Counted from the first letter of the stretch, positions 43,961 to 52,751 are shown. The stretch is DNA of 64,000 nt from an uncultured Clostridia bacterium (GCA_948678575.1 CAPPGO010000003.1:124001-188000), one strand, 5' to 3'. Made by a program: numbers and translations. The notes: generated by a model from the letters alone, not told the origin.

Positions 43961-44010
43961 AAAAAAATAGATGTTTATTAGTAATTTTCGCCAAAAAACA
44001 TCTATTTCTA
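43961..44010. terminator. Terminator after thiN
   Basis: AAATAGATGTTT at 43965-43976 pairs with AAACATCTATTT at 43996-44007, and on the minus strand a T-run follows. It separates thiN from the acquired gene pair. Confidence 0.8.
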
Positions 44011-44029
44011 ATATTTATTTACACTTATT

Positions 44030-44671
44030 CTAGTCTTTACTCTCTATTGCTATTAATATGCCTGATTTAATTTCGACACTTGCTTTATTTCCAACAATTT
44101 CATTACTTATGCCTAAGCTTTTACCTATACTTAGATTATAATTCTCCAAAGGATATTTAAAGCCTTTTAAACTAATTCCTTGAACTTCGCTAGTAAGTGG
44201 AATTATAGAAAAAAACTTTCTATAACTTTTTTCTCTTTCTATTTCTTTTTTATGATTAATTAAATATATTTTGTTATATAAATCTACAATCTCACACTCT
44301 ATATTCTTTTCTAGACATTTTGTTAATATATGTACATTCGCTAATGTATGGTCAAATCTTGTTCCAATTGCTCCAACTATTGTTATTTTATTTGGATTCA
44401 AATTAATTGCTAACTCCAATCCTAATTCTGTATCTGTAAAATCTTTTTCTGAATTATATTCATTTATTGGAATATTTTTATTTTTATAAAATTCTAGAGC
44501 TTCCTTAGATACAGAATCAAAATCACCTACAATGTAATCAGGAATTTTATTTAATTTATACAAAGCTTCTAAACCTTTATCAACTGCTATAATACTATTA
44601 TAATTACTTTCTAAAATTTTTTCTAGAAACTTTATATCTATCTTACCACCAGATATTATTAATATATCCAT
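44030..44671 (-). CDS. thiN: Thiamine pyrophosphokinase
   Basis: Transfers pyrophosphate from ATP to thiamine, making the active cofactor. Family features are AVDKGLEAL (about residues 34-42), PDYIVGDFDSV (about 60-70), EKDFTDTELGLELA (about 96-109), and GAIGTRFDHTLANV (about 121-134), then the C-terminal beta domain. The length of 213 aa is normal. The start begins MDILIISGG. No thiamine riboswitch is visible nearby. It is followed by a terminator and precedes the foreign-looking paralogues. Confidence 0.92.
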   Translation of the reverse strand: MDILIISGGKIDIKFLEKILESNYNSIIAVDKGLEALYKLNKIPDYIVGDFDSVSKEALEFYKNKNIPINEYNSEKDFTDTELGLELAINLNPNKITIVGAIGTRFDHTLANVHILTKCLEKNIECEIVDLYNKIYLINHKKEIEREKSYRKFFSIIPLTSEVQGISLKGFKYPLENYNLSIGKSLGISNEIVGNKASVEIKSGILIAIESKD

Positions 44672-44747
44672 TTGTACTCCTTAATTATTTTTCAATTTTA
44701 ATATTAATATAATACTAATATACATTAAACTAATTGTTAAAATCTGC

Positions 44748-45170
44748 TTATTTTACAAATTCATTTAGATTTTCAAATTTATCACTAAATTCTTTGTTAT
44801 ATTTTTTCAAATTTACTGGTTTTAAACTTTTATCAGTAAAACAGTGTTTTGTTTCTCCTGTCAATACTATTTTTCTAGTAGCTTTGTCTGTAACTTCATA
44901 CCCTATTATCATCTTTACACCAGTAAATTCTTTAACATATGGTTTAATAATTATAGTATCACCAAATGTTACATGATATTTGTAAGAACAATTTATTGCT
45001 AATACTGGTATTGTAATTCCATTTTCTTCTAAAATTTCAAAAGGCATATCTATTTGTTTTAACCACTCACATCTTGCTTCTTCTAAATATCTTATATAAT
45101 TTGAATGGTGTACTACACCCATTTTATCTGTTTCATAATAATTTATATTTCTTTCATAAATAAAATTCAT
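44748..45170 (-). CDS. Acyl-CoA thioesterase, YbgC/4HBT family
   Basis: A hotdog-fold thioesterase. The N-terminal motif YYETDKMGVVHHSNYIRYLEE (about residues 11-31) contains the catalytic Asp and the conserved HHSNY. The length of 140 aa is typical. It probably hydrolyses short acyl-CoA or acyl-ACP thioesters in the cytoplasm; the substrate is unknown. It lies 24 bases downstream of the P-type ATPase gene on the same strand and may be co-transcribed with the metal-efflux operon, although no functional link is evident. Confidence 0.85.
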   Translation of the reverse strand: MNFIYERNINYYETDKMGVVHHSNYIRYLEEARCEWLKQIDMPFEILEENGITIPVLAINCSYKYHVTFGDTIIIKPYVKEFTGVKMIIGYEVTDKATRKIVLTGETKHCFTDKSLKPVNLKKYNKEFSDKFENLNEFVK

Positions 45171-45193
45171 ATATTTTACCTCTATTATATATT

Positions 45194-47035
45194 TTATTTT
45201 TTAACATTTAATACTCTCAAAGCATTTATAATAGCTATTACTGACACTCCAACATCAGCAAATACAGCTTCCCACATTGTAGACAATCCAAGAGCTGAAA
45301 GCATTAGCACTGCTATTTTAACAAATATTGCAAATATAATATTTTCATTAACGATTCTCATCGTTTTTTTAGATAATTTTATTGCATTTACTATTTTTGA
45401 TGGTTCATCTGTCATAATTACTATATCTGCTGCTTCTATTGCACTATCTGCACCAAGACCTCCCATAGCAATTCCTATATCTGCCAAAGCCAAAACTGGC
45501 GCATCGTTAATTCCATCACCTACAAAAGCTACTTTTCCTTTATCAGATTTTTCTTTAAGCAATTCTTCAACTTTTTGAACCTTTCCATCTGGTAATAATT
45601 CTGTATATACATTATCTATATTAAGTTTTTGACTTACAGCTTCACCTACTTTTTTTCTATCTCCTGTAAGCATTACTGTTCTTTTTATATTCATTTTCTT
45701 TAAGTCTTTTATTGCTTTTTCACTGTCTTCTTTTATTTTATCTGCAATTAATATATATCCTGCATATTTTTTATTTATAGCTACATATAAAACAGTTCCT
45801 ACTTCTTCACATCTTGTAAATTTAATTTGATTTTCATTCATCAATTTTTCATTTCCTATAAGAACCTCTTTTTCTTCAATTTTAGCAAAAATTCCAAGTC
45901 CTGATAATTCTTTTGTTTCTATAATCTGCTTTTCATCTATTTCTTTACCATAAGCTTTTTTTACTGATTTAGAAATTGGATGATTTGAATAGTATTCACT
46001 ATATGCTGATATTTTTAACAATTCTTCTTGTGATATACCTATTGCTTCAACTTTTTGAACTTCAAATACACCTTCTGTTAAAGTTCCAGTCTTATCAAAT
46101 ACTACTGTTTCTGTTTTTGATAAAGCTTCTAAATAATTACTACCTTTTATTAAAATTCCCATTTTAGATGCTCCACCAATACCTCCAAAAAAACTTAGTG
46201 GAATTGAAATTACCAAAGCACAAGGACAAGATACAACTAAAAATGATAAAGCCCTATATAGCCAATCTATAAAGCTTGCATCCTTTATAATAATTGGTGG
46301 TATAATTGCAATTATTACTGCTATAATTACAACAATTGGAGTGTAATACTTTGCAAATTTCGTGATAAAATTTTCTGATTTTGATTTTTTACTACTTGCA
46401 TTTTCAACTAAATCTAATATTTTGCTTACTGTTGATTCTCCAAATTGTTTTGTAACTTGAAGTTTAATAACTCCACTCAAATTTATTGAACCACTTAAAA
46501 TCTCATCATTTTCCTCTACTTCTCTTGGTAAACTTTCACCAGTTAAAGCTTTTGTATCTAAATTTGTTTTTCCTTCAATTAAATATCCATCTAATGGTAC
46601 TTTTTCACCAGGTTTTATAATAATGATTTCTCCAATTTGTACTTCATCTGGATCAACTTTTTCTTCTTTACCATTTCTATACACATTTGCATAGTCTGGT
46701 CTTATATCCATTAAACTTGTAATTGATTTTCTTGATTTATCTACTGCATAACTTTGAAATAATTCGCCTATTTGATAAAATAGCATAACTGCAACAGCTT
46801 CTGGAAATTCTCCTATTCCAAAAGCACCAATAGTTGCTACTGACATCAAGAAATTCTCATCAAAAACTTTTCCTCTAAGAATATTTCTTACAGCTTTTCT
46901 TAATATTTCATACCCCACAATTATATAACTTATAAAAAATAATATATTATTTATAAAAATATTGTCGAATTTCACACACATAGAAAAAAGATATAAAATA
47001 GCCGAAAAGATTATTTTTCTAAGTCTTTTTTTCAT
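45194..47035 (-). CDS. cadA: Cadmium/zinc-type P1B ATPase
   Basis: A heavy-metal efflux pump of 613 aa. The intramembrane metal site is the CPC motif in VVSCPCALVIS. The phosphorylation site is DKTGTLT, the actuator motif is TGES, the P1B-specific HP is in SNHPISK, and the hinge is GDGINDAPVLA. About eight membrane segments are visible. There is no N-terminal metal-binding domain; that domain is encoded by the separate gene just upstream. The order cadC-like regulator, HMA protein, ATPase shows a metal-inducible efflux operon. Zn, Cd or Pb are the likely substrates, by family. Confidence 0.9.
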   Translation of the reverse strand: MKKRLRKIIFSAILYLFSMCVKFDNIFINNILFFISYIIVGYEILRKAVRNILRGKVFDENFLMSVATIGAFGIGEFPEAVAVMLFYQIGELFQSYAVDKSRKSITSLMDIRPDYANVYRNGKEEKVDPDEVQIGEIIIIKPGEKVPLDGYLIEGKTNLDTKALTGESLPREVEENDEILSGSINLSGVIKLQVTKQFGESTVSKILDLVENASSKKSKSENFITKFAKYYTPIVVIIAVIIAIIPPIIIKDASFIDWLYRALSFLVVSCPCALVISIPLSFFGGIGGASKMGILIKGSNYLEALSKTETVVFDKTGTLTEGVFEVQKVEAIGISQEELLKISAYSEYYSNHPISKSVKKAYGKEIDEKQIIETKELSGLGIFAKIEEKEVLIGNEKLMNENQIKFTRCEEVGTVLYVAINKKYAGYILIADKIKEDSEKAIKDLKKMNIKRTVMLTGDRKKVGEAVSQKLNIDNVYTELLPDGKVQKVEELLKEKSDKGKVAFVGDGINDAPVLALADIGIAMGGLGADSAIEAADIVIMTDEPSKIVNAIKLSKKTMRIVNENIIFAIFVKIAVLMLSALGLSTMWEAVFADVGVSVIAIINALRVLNVKK

Positions 47036-47045
47036 AATGTTCCTC

Positions 47046-47267
47046 CTACATTTCTTCTATTATTACATCTGGTTCTTCTTTCTTTATAACTTTTTTTATT
47101 TTATCAATAATTTCTTCTCTATGATTTTCATCAAATTCTAATTCCATTCTTTGCATCATAAAATTGATATTTGCATTTTCTACTCCACTTACTTTTTGAA
47201 TTGCTCTTTCCAATTCTGCTGCACAATTTGCACAATCTAATCCAATAATTTTAAATTTTATACTCAT
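47046..47267 (-). CDS. Stand-alone heavy-metal-associated (HMA) domain protein
   Basis: A 73-aa ferredoxin-like metallochaperone domain with GLDCANCAAELERAI, the GxxCxxC metal site. The ATG at 47267 is chosen because GGAGG precedes it; the longer GTG start at 47282 would overlap that site. The C-terminus ends EEPDVIIEEM. In most CadA/ZntA pumps this domain is fused at the N-terminus. Here the ATPase 10 bases downstream lacks it, so the domain acts in trans. Confidence 0.88.
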   Translation of the reverse strand: MSIKFKIIGLDCANCAAELERAIQKVSGVENANINFMMQRMELEFDENHREEIIDKIKKVIKKEEPDVIIEEM

Positions 47268-47283
47268 TTTTTTATCCTCCACA

Positions 47284-47646
47284 TTACATTTTATGTTCTA
47301 TATGCTCACTTGCGATTTCAAATACTTGTTTAACATGTTCATCGTCTAGCATATAATATACTTCTTTACCTTGCTTTCTACACTTAACAATTCCACTTCT
47401 TCTCAAAGTACCTAATTGGTGAGATATTGATGATTTACTCATATTTAATACATTGGCAATATCACACACACACATTTCGTTCTGATCTAACGCAAATAGA
47501 ATTTTTACTCTTGTAGAATCTCCTACAATTTTAAAAAATTCTGCCATTTTATAAAATACATCTTCATTTTTCATTTGTTTTAACGTTTTATCTACTATAT
47601 CTTGATGTATTACGTTACAATCACATATAAATTCATTTTTTGCCAT
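47284..47646 (-). CDS. cadC: ArsR/SmtB family metal-responsive repressor, CadC-like
   Basis: A winged-helix repressor of 120 aa that leaves DNA when it binds metal. The N-terminal FICDCNVIHQD and the alpha-3 motif EMCVCDIANVLNMSKSSIS resemble the CadC cysteine site (CxC with ELCVCD). The C-terminal DEHVKQVFEIASEHIEH resembles the alpha-5 zinc site. It is the first gene of the operon with HMA and ATPase genes. Its probable operator is the palindrome TGAATGTATATTCA in the promoter spacer. Confidence 0.9.
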   Translation of the reverse strand: MAKNEFICDCNVIHQDIVDKTLKQMKNEDVFYKMAEFFKIVGDSTRVKILFALDQNEMCVCDIANVLNMSKSSISHQLGTLRRSGIVKCRKQGKEVYYMLDDEHVKQVFEIASEHIEHKM

Positions 47647-47673
47647 CTTACGCCCCCTTTTTTGTTATCTTAA

Positions 47674-47729
47674 TTGAGTAATTGTTCAATTATACTTATA
47701 TTATAGTTGAATGTATATTCATTTGTCAA
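47674..47729 (-). promoter_or_regulatory. Promoter and ArsR-type operators of the metal-efflux operon
   Basis: On the minus strand TTGACA (47729-47724) and TATAAT (47705-47700) have an 18-bp spacer. A perfect 14-bp palindrome, TGAATGTATATTCA (47708-47721), lies inside the spacer. A second imperfect repeat, TTGA...TTCAA (47674-47689), lies downstream of the -10. Binding there would block RNA polymerase, as known for CadC/SmtB. Confidence 0.8.
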
Positions 47730-47741
47730 TGGTTTTAAAAA

Positions 47742-47768
47742 AAAGATTATGAATATTTCATAATCTTT
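47742..47768. terminator. Terminator after the PPC-domain gene
   Basis: AAAGATTATGAA pairs with TTTCATAATCTTT, and on the minus strand a run of eight T follows. It isolates the cad promoter from the upstream gene. Confidence 0.8.
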
Positions 47769-47780
47769 CTGTATTTATAA

Positions 47781-48200
47781 TTAAAATTTGAATAAATTTA
47801 AACCAATATCTTCATCTTTATATCTATCTACTTCTCCATTAATAACATATATAATCATTTCACAAGTTGCACTAACTATTGCTTTATTTAAGTGTCCGCC
47901 AAATACTTTGCCTTCTATATCTCCTGCTGACATATGTAAATGACTATAAAACTCTCCATTCATTGTATTAATTGTACCAGTTAATGATACTATTTCAAAA
48001 TCACCTTTAAATTCATTAGCATAATACTTTTTCTCACCTGTTTTAAATACTCCAACTGTAAATTCTCCTACTGCACCCAAAGCATTAATATTAGCCAATT
48101 TTATATTTTCTTTTAATGCTATATTTTTTACTTGTTCAAGAATTTCTTCACCTTTATCTATTCTTGCAATAATTTTATCATCAAATTTTCTATATTCCAT
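47781..48200 (-). CDS. PPC-domain (DUF296) protein
   Basis: A 139-aa single-domain protein of the plant-and-prokaryote-conserved family. Typical features are the ALGAVGEFTVGVF segment (about residues 40-52), the conserved SLTGTI and the metal-site-like HLHMSAGD, then GGHLNKAIVSATCEMII. The ATG at 48200 has GGAGG 6 bases upstream; the longer frame would run into the tRNA gene. The bacterial function is not established; trimeric metal- or DNA-associated roles have been proposed for the family. Confidence 0.85.
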   Translation of the reverse strand: MEYRKFDDKIIARIDKGEEILEQVKNIALKENIKLANINALGAVGEFTVGVFKTGEKKYYANEFKGDFEIVSLTGTINTMNGEFYSHLHMSAGDIEGKVFGGHLNKAIVSATCEMIIYVINGEVDRYKDEDIGLNLFKF

Positions 48201-48230
48201 ATTTTCCTCCACATATCCAATATCTTTGCT

Positions 48231-48306
<76 letters not shown>

Positions 48307-48334
48307 ATAAAAGCTAATTTTCATTAGCTTCTTT

Positions 48335-48529
48335 TTATTCTTTTATATCTGCGTTTAATGTTTCAACTAATTCATCAACATCTATTCCATGTACTTCACA
48401 AGCTTCTTCCAAAGTTTCCATTTGTGATGCAGGACAACCTAAACAATGCATTCCAGCTTCTAATAATATATCTGCTTTATCTGGATATTCTTGTAATAAA
48501 TCACCAATTTTTGTTGTTTTTTCAATCAC
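48335..48529 (-). CDS. DUF1858-type small protein (64 aa)
   Basis: A short cytoplasmic protein with the motif DILLEAGMHCLGCPASQMETLEEACEVHG-like, in parts: GMHCLGCPAS supplies two Cys for a metal or redox site and is the hallmark of DUF1858. The GTG at 48529 is chosen because AAGGAGG lies 6 bases upstream; an in-frame longer start would include a hydrophobic extension without a ribosome binding site. The function is unknown; family members occur next to or fused with hybrid-cluster or redox proteins. It is just upstream of tRNA-Arg. Confidence 0.85.
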   Translation of the reverse strand: MIEKTTKIGDLLQEYPDKADILLEAGMHCLGCPASQMETLEEACEVHGIDVDELVETLNADIKE

Positions 48530-48588
48530 TTTAAGCACCTCCTTAAAAGTATTTCTAAAATATTTTAACATAAATTTTAAAAAAAGTA

Positions 48589-48617
48589 TAGACAAACCAA
48601 AAAAAATATTGTATTAT
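48589..48617 (+). promoter_or_regulatory. Promoter of the second VirD4 operon
   Basis: TAGACA at 48589-48594 and TATTAT at 48612-48617 are 17 bp apart, upstream of the small membrane frame and the VirD4 gene. Confidence 0.6.
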
Positions 48618-48643
48618 AGTCCAAACAGAAAGAAGGTGATACT

Positions 48644-48787
48644 ATTACATTTTTAACTCATCTGTTTTTTATTAGTTTTTTACTTTATATTTTTATTATT
48701 TCATTTACTTTTTATTATCTATTTGAGTTATTCTTTACTCAAAATCAGCAAGGTTCAAAATTAAAATTAAAACAAAAATTACATTAG
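48644..48787 (+). CDS. Possible 47-aa single-pass membrane protein with a rare start
   Basis: An open frame of 48 codons, with no ATG, could begin at ATT 48644 (AAGGTGAT upstream) or CTG 48662. It encodes one strongly hydrophobic segment (FFISFLLYIFIISFTFYYLF-like) followed by a basic tail (KLKLKQKLH). It ends 8 bases before the VirD4 TTG start. Position and hydrophobicity resemble small membrane proteins of conjugation operons, but the start is unusual and it may not be expressed. Confidence 0.35.
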   Translation: MTFLTHLFFISFLLYIFIISFTFYYLFELFFTQNQQGSKLKLKQKLH

Positions 48788-48795
48788 GAGGAATT

Positions 48796-50525
48796 TTGAA
48801 AAAAATTATTTATACAATTATTAACTTTTGTTTACCCTGTATAATTCTGCTCTTTTTACTTTTTATTGTATTTTTTCCTATATTAACTGCAAATTCATTT
48901 ATTTTTCCTTATGCCATTAATCCATTTGACATCTGTTTACAATATCCCGAGGTTTGGAATTTTTTAAAACTATCATATTTTATTAGCTTTATTCTATGCT
49001 ATTTAATAGTATATATTTATATTATGAATAATATTCACAAGTATAAAACTATGAAAGAAATATCACAAGATGAATGTGAAATAGTTGATAATTCTAAACT
49101 TTACTTAAAAATTGGAAAAACAGAAAATGGAAACATAAAATATATTCATGAAAATCGGTTTATATCAAAATATTCTTATCACTGGCACTATTGGAAGTGG
49201 TAAAACCTCTTCTGCTATGTATCCTTTTACCAAGCAACTTATCTCATACTCAGCTAGTAATCAAAATGAAAAACTCGCACTTTTAATTTTAGATGTTAAA
49301 GGCAATTATTATCAAAAAGTATTAGAATATGCATCTTTATATAATCGTTCAAAAGATATTATTTTAATTGATTTAAGTGGAAAATATTGCTATAACCCAT
49401 TGGACAAGCCAAATTTAAAACCTATTGTCCTAGCTAACAGATTAAAAACTATTCTTACTTTATTTAGTCCTAATAATAGCGAATCTTACTGGTTAGATAA
49501 AGCAGAACAAATTTTAACTGAATGTATTAAATTGTGTAGATTATATAATAACAATTATGTCACATTTACTGAAATACACAAACTTATTATGTTTCAATAT
49601 TACTATTTAGAAAAATTACGGAGATGTTAGAAAGCTTTTTCAAACAGGTAAATTATCAAAAGCACAAGTTTTTGATTTATTATCTTGTATAGAATTTTTC
49701 GAAAAAGAATTTTATACACTAGATCAAAGAACTCTATCTATTTTAAAATCTGAAATCAGTCGTATTACTAGTATTTTCGTATCTGATTATACTGTTTCAA
49801 AAACATTTTGTCCTACAAAAGAAAATATAAATTTTAACGGATTTGAAGATGTCCTAAATTCCGGAAAAATAGTAGTATTAAATATGAATATTGCTGAATA
49901 TAAAAATCTATCTAAAATTATTGCTGGATATTTAAAACTAGATTTTCAAACAGAGGTAATGTCTAGATTAAGTAATAATAAACCTATACGAAAAACTGCT
50001 TTTATAAGTGATGAATATCATGAATATGTAACAGCAACAGATTCCGATTTTTTTGCACAATCCAGAGAGGCAAAATGTATAAATATTGTTGCTACTCAAA
50101 GTTATTCTTCAATTTTAAATACTATTAAAGATGAAGCTACTACAAAAGTAATTCTGCAAAATTTAATAAATAAATTATGGTTTCGAACTGATGATTTATT
50201 TACCATTGAAGAAGCTCAAAAACAAATTGGTAAAGAAGATAAAGAAAAAATTTCTACTACAATTTCTGAAAATGCAAAAGAAACTAATTTTAGCTTTATC
50301 ACAAATTCACTTATTTCACAAAATTCTAGTTTAAGTGAAAGCTATAATAAATATACTCAAAACGATTTCATTTATGAAACCAATTTCTTTTCACAAAATT
50401 TAAAAACATTTGAATGTTTAGCATTCTTATCTAATGGTTTTAATATTTTAAAACCTACAAAAATTACTATGTTTCCATATTTTAAGAAGGAGGTGTATTA
50501 TGATAAAACAAAAAAACATTTATAA
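48796..50525 (+). CDS. VirD4-like coupling ATPase, read through two +1 frameshifts at CGG
   Basis: After two frame corrections this is a 575-aa coupling protein. TTG 48796 follows AGGAGG. Two membrane helices lie at residues about 8-32 and 58-82. At GAA AAT CGG TTT (49156-49158) the zero frame ends 15 codons later; skipping C gives ENGLYQNILITGTIGSGKT, including Walker A. At TTA CGG AGA TGT TAG (49619-49621) skipping C gives KLGDVRKLFQTGKLSKA and continues to FISDEYHEYVTATD (Walker B) and ATQSYSSI. All three parts are co-linear with one VirD4 protein and the remainder is undamaged. It is the first large gene of an operon with pilin-like and VirB6-like genes. Confidence 0.82.
49156..49158 (+). 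other. CGG +1 frameshift site 1 in the second VirD4 gene
   Basis: Zero frame: GAA AAT CGG TTT ATA, then TAA 15 codons after the CGG. Plus-one frame: AAT (C) GGT TTA TAT CAA, giving Asn-Gly-Leu-Tyr-Gln 11 residues before Walker A. Confidence 0.8.
49619..49621 (+). other. CGG +1 frameshift site 2 in the second VirD4 gene
   Basis: Zero frame: AAA TTA CGG AGA TGT TAG. Plus-one frame: TTA (C) GGA GAT GTT AGA AAG, giving Leu-Gly-Asp-Val-Arg-Lys. The whole CDS length of 1730 nt is 3n+2, as expected for two shifts. Confidence 0.8.
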
Positions 50526-50835
50526 CTTAATTTATATAATATTTGTAACTAGCATATTAATTTTTTCGTTTTCTTGTCAAGTAATTGCTAGTGATCCTAA
50601 ACTTATAAGTACATTAAATGGTGCTTTTGAAAAATTAGAAAGTTATTTATTAAAACTTGCTACTCCGGCAGCAGCTGTTGCAGTAGGCACTGGTGTATTC
50701 ATGAAAAAATTTAGCTTTGGAGATGAAGAAAAAATTCGTACAGCTAAAAAATTAATTAGAGGTAGTTTATTTTCCTATGGTTTCATTCTTTGTGTAGACC
50801 TAGTTTTATCTTTAATAAAAACTTTATTATCATAA
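50500..50835 (+). CDS. Small exported membrane protein, VirB2/TrbC pilin-like
   Basis: A 111-aa protein with a signal-like N-terminus (residues about 8-28, ending CQVIASD) and two further hydrophobic segments, at about 50-65 (LATPAAAVAVGTGVF) and 88-108. The size and two-helix layout fit type IV pilins or their equivalents in Gram-positive conjugation systems. The ATG at 50500 overlaps the end of the VirD4 gene by 26 bases, with AAGGAGG upstream. The assignment rests on topology and neighbours, not on a diagnostic motif. Confidence 0.6.
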   Translation: MIKQKNIYNLIYIIFVTSILIFSFSCQVIASDPKLISTLNGAFEKLESYLLKLATPAAAVAVGTGVFMKKFSFGDEEKIRTAKKLIRGSLFSYGFILCVDLVLSLIKTLLS

Positions 50836-50844
50836 GGAGGTACT

Positions 50845-51723
50845 TTGGTAGAAGAAAAATTAAATTTAAGTGATGCAATTTTTAAATCTTTAAATGATAT
50901 TTTTTCAAGACTTTTTTCATCTATTGATAATAGCATTTATTCATTATTAGATAATTTGTGCTTTATAAATACTGATATCTTAAATAATTCTGCAATTAGT
51001 AAATTACTTGGAAATAATGCCTCAGAAGGGTTTTTACTTATTTGCAATGCTTTAATTATTGGTTTTGTTTTATATTATGCAATTAATTTCTTATTTTCTC
51101 ATTTAACATATACAAAAATATCCTCTCCCTCACAATTTTTCTTTAAATGTATTATATTTATTGCTTTAATGAATGCCTCTTTATGGATATGTACTGAAAT
51201 TATAAATTTAATATCTATTATAACAAATCTTATTAGAGATATTGGCAAAAATTATTTTAACCAAGCAATTTCATTTTCTAATTTAATAAATACTATAAAC
51301 ACAAAAATATATATAAATACAGAAGAATTTTCTATTATATCTTTTGATGGAATTATAAAATCCTTTTGCACTATTGGACTTATTAATTTACTTTTTAATT
51401 ATTCTTTAAGATATATTATGATACAAATTTTTATTCTTGTTAGTCCTTTTGCTTTTCTATCTTTAATCTCTGACAATTCTAGTTGGTTTTTCAAAGCATG
51501 GTTTCGTAGTTTTATATCTTTATTACTTGTACAAGTTTTAATATCTATAATTTTATGTTTAGCTTTATCTTTAAGTATTGATAATTCTAATTTTTCTAAA
51601 CTTCTATTTATAGGAATTATTTATGCTTTAACTCGTGCAAACAATTATATGAAAGAAATTTTTGGTGGTATATCAACAGACATTTCTACTGGAATTTCTA
51701 ATATAAAAAATTTAAGTAATTAA
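50845..51723 (+). CDS. Polytopic membrane protein, VirB6/TrbL-like
   Basis: A 292-aa protein with about six hydrophobic segments (near residues 65-90, 98-125, 175-195, 198-215, 228-255, 260-275) and an extended hydrophilic N-terminus. It resembles the VirB6/TrbL channel component in size and topology. The TTG start at 50845 follows AAGGAGG, 10 bases after the pilin-like gene. It belongs to the same operon and probably forms the membrane channel with the VirD4 protein. No VirB4 ATPase is present in the window. Confidence 0.6.
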   Translation: MVEEKLNLSDAIFKSLNDIFSRLFSSIDNSIYSLLDNLCFINTDILNNSAISKLLGNNASEGFLLICNALIIGFVLYYAINFLFSHLTYTKISSPSQFFFKCIIFIALMNASLWICTEIINLISIITNLIRDIGKNYFNQAISFSNLINTINTKIYINTEEFSIISFDGIIKSFCTIGLINLLFNYSLRYIMIQIFILVSPFAFLSLISDNSSWFFKAWFRSFISLLLVQVLISIILCLALSLSIDNSNFSKLLFIGIIYALTRANNYMKEIFGGISTDISTGISNIKNLSN

Positions 51724-51733
51724 GGAGGTTTTA

Positions 51734-52036
51734 TTGAAATTTATTTTTCCAAAAAATTATAGTTTTAAATATAAATTATTAGGTTTTATAGATTATACCA
51801 CTGCTATTTTAGATAGTATATTAGGATTTATATTATATTTTATATTATATTTTATATTAAGTATTTTTATAAAATCTATTGCATCTCGAATTTATATTTT
51901 TATTATTATCTTTTTTCCTCTTGTTCTTTTTAGCATATTTGGATTAGGTAGAGAAAATTTAATTTCTGTTATTTTGTACATGTATAATTTCTTTAAAAAT
52001 CAAAATGTATATTTATACAACAAACACGTGGGCTGA
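51734..52036 (+). CDS. Small hydrophobic membrane protein, last gene of the second VirD4 operon
   Basis: A 100-aa protein with two long hydrophobic stretches (about residues 20-48, with the FILYFILYFILS pattern, and 52-75). It has a TTG start at 51734 behind AGGAGG and lies 10 bases after the VirB6-like gene. A short tandem repeat at 51830-51860 (TATATTATATTTTATATTAT-like) encodes the repeated Ile-Leu-Tyr-Phe. The family is not recognised; the position suggests a VirB3-like or accessory membrane component. Confidence 0.5.
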   Translation: MKFIFPKNYSFKYKLLGFIDYTTAILDSILGFILYFILYFILSIFIKSIASRIYIFIIIFFPLVLFSIFGLGRENLISVILYMYNFFKNQNVYLYNKHVG

Positions 52037-52190
52037 GATTATTAGCCCACGATACCCTATCAAAAGAGCACCTTTTATGGTGCTCTTTTTGATTACATTT
52101 CCGCTTATCGTAAAAACTACACTTCGTTTATTTTTACTGCTCCAATGTATAAGTTATTTGTATTTCACTTCGTTCAAACAGCTAACTTAT
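52026..52190. terminator. Four stem-loops between convergent operons
   Basis: Stem 1 is CGTGGGCT/AGCCCACG (about 52026-52050). Stem 2 is AAAAGAGCACC/GGTGCTCTTTTT (about 52062-52092), a strong terminator for the VirD4 operon. Stem 3 is GTAAAAA at 52110-52116 with TTTTTAC at 52131-52137, and stem 4 is ATAAGTTA at 52149-52156 with TAACTTAT at 52183-52190. Loops 3 and 4 both contain CACTTCGTT (52120-52128 and 52166-52174). Confidence 0.65.
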
Positions 52191-52750
52191 ATATGAAATT
52201 TTTTTTCGAGTTCTACTTTTAATACCTCATGATTAAAAATTAATACAAATGATAAATTAGTAATACATACCCATAAAGTAATTATATTCAAAAGTGGTAA
52301 ATGAACAGATACTATACTTATAATAATATCGTATATTATACTAAACAAAATAATTAAAATTTCATAAATTGCATATTTCATATATTTTTTATATTTTATC
52401 ATTGTTATTATAAGCATAGTAACATTACAAACCGAAATTACTATTGGTATTCCTATACTTAATGACCATTTTTTAAATCCGAAAAAATAATCTATTATAA
52501 ATATAAGTATAGAATCTCCAATCATTTGAAAAAAGATATATGAAGCTAAATTAACGCTTTTATCTAATGCATATATTATTGAAAACCATAAATATATAAC
52601 ACTTGATATAACTACAATTGACCAATTTAATCTTGAACTAAATAATAAATTTATTGCCATTAATACTACACTTAAAAAAATAGAAATAATCATCAAAATA
52701 TTTGTAACCTCTCTACTTTTTTTAACATTAGTTATTTGTGGATATAGCAT
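52187..52750 (-). CDS. DUF6320-like membrane protein (187 aa)
   Basis: About six hydrophobic segments fill the protein after the short N-terminus MLYPQITNVKKSREVTN. I place it tentatively in the DUF6320-type family because these small membrane proteins accompany condensation-like acyltransferases such as the gene just upstream. The ATG at 52750 is chosen because GAGGTG lies directly before it and it overlaps the upstream stop region (TAATATG); the longer start at 52771 lies inside the upstream gene. Function unknown. Confidence 0.6.
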   Translation of the reverse strand: MLYPQITNVKKSREVTNILMIISIFLSVVLMAINLLFSSRLNWSIVVISSVIYLWFSIIYALDKSVNLASYIFFQMIGDSILIFIIDYFFGFKKWSLSIGIPIVISVCNVTMLIITMIKYKKYMKYAIYEILIILFSIIYDIIISIVSVHLPLLNIITLWVCITNLSFVLIFNHEVLKVELEKKFHI

Positions 52751-52751
52751 A

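Noticed and set aside
49148..50525. Treating the second VirD4 gene as a pseudogene from a degraded element
   Set aside because: Outside the two CGG sites all motifs, ribosome binding sites and downstream overlaps are intact, unlike the real pseudogene at 17-21 kb.
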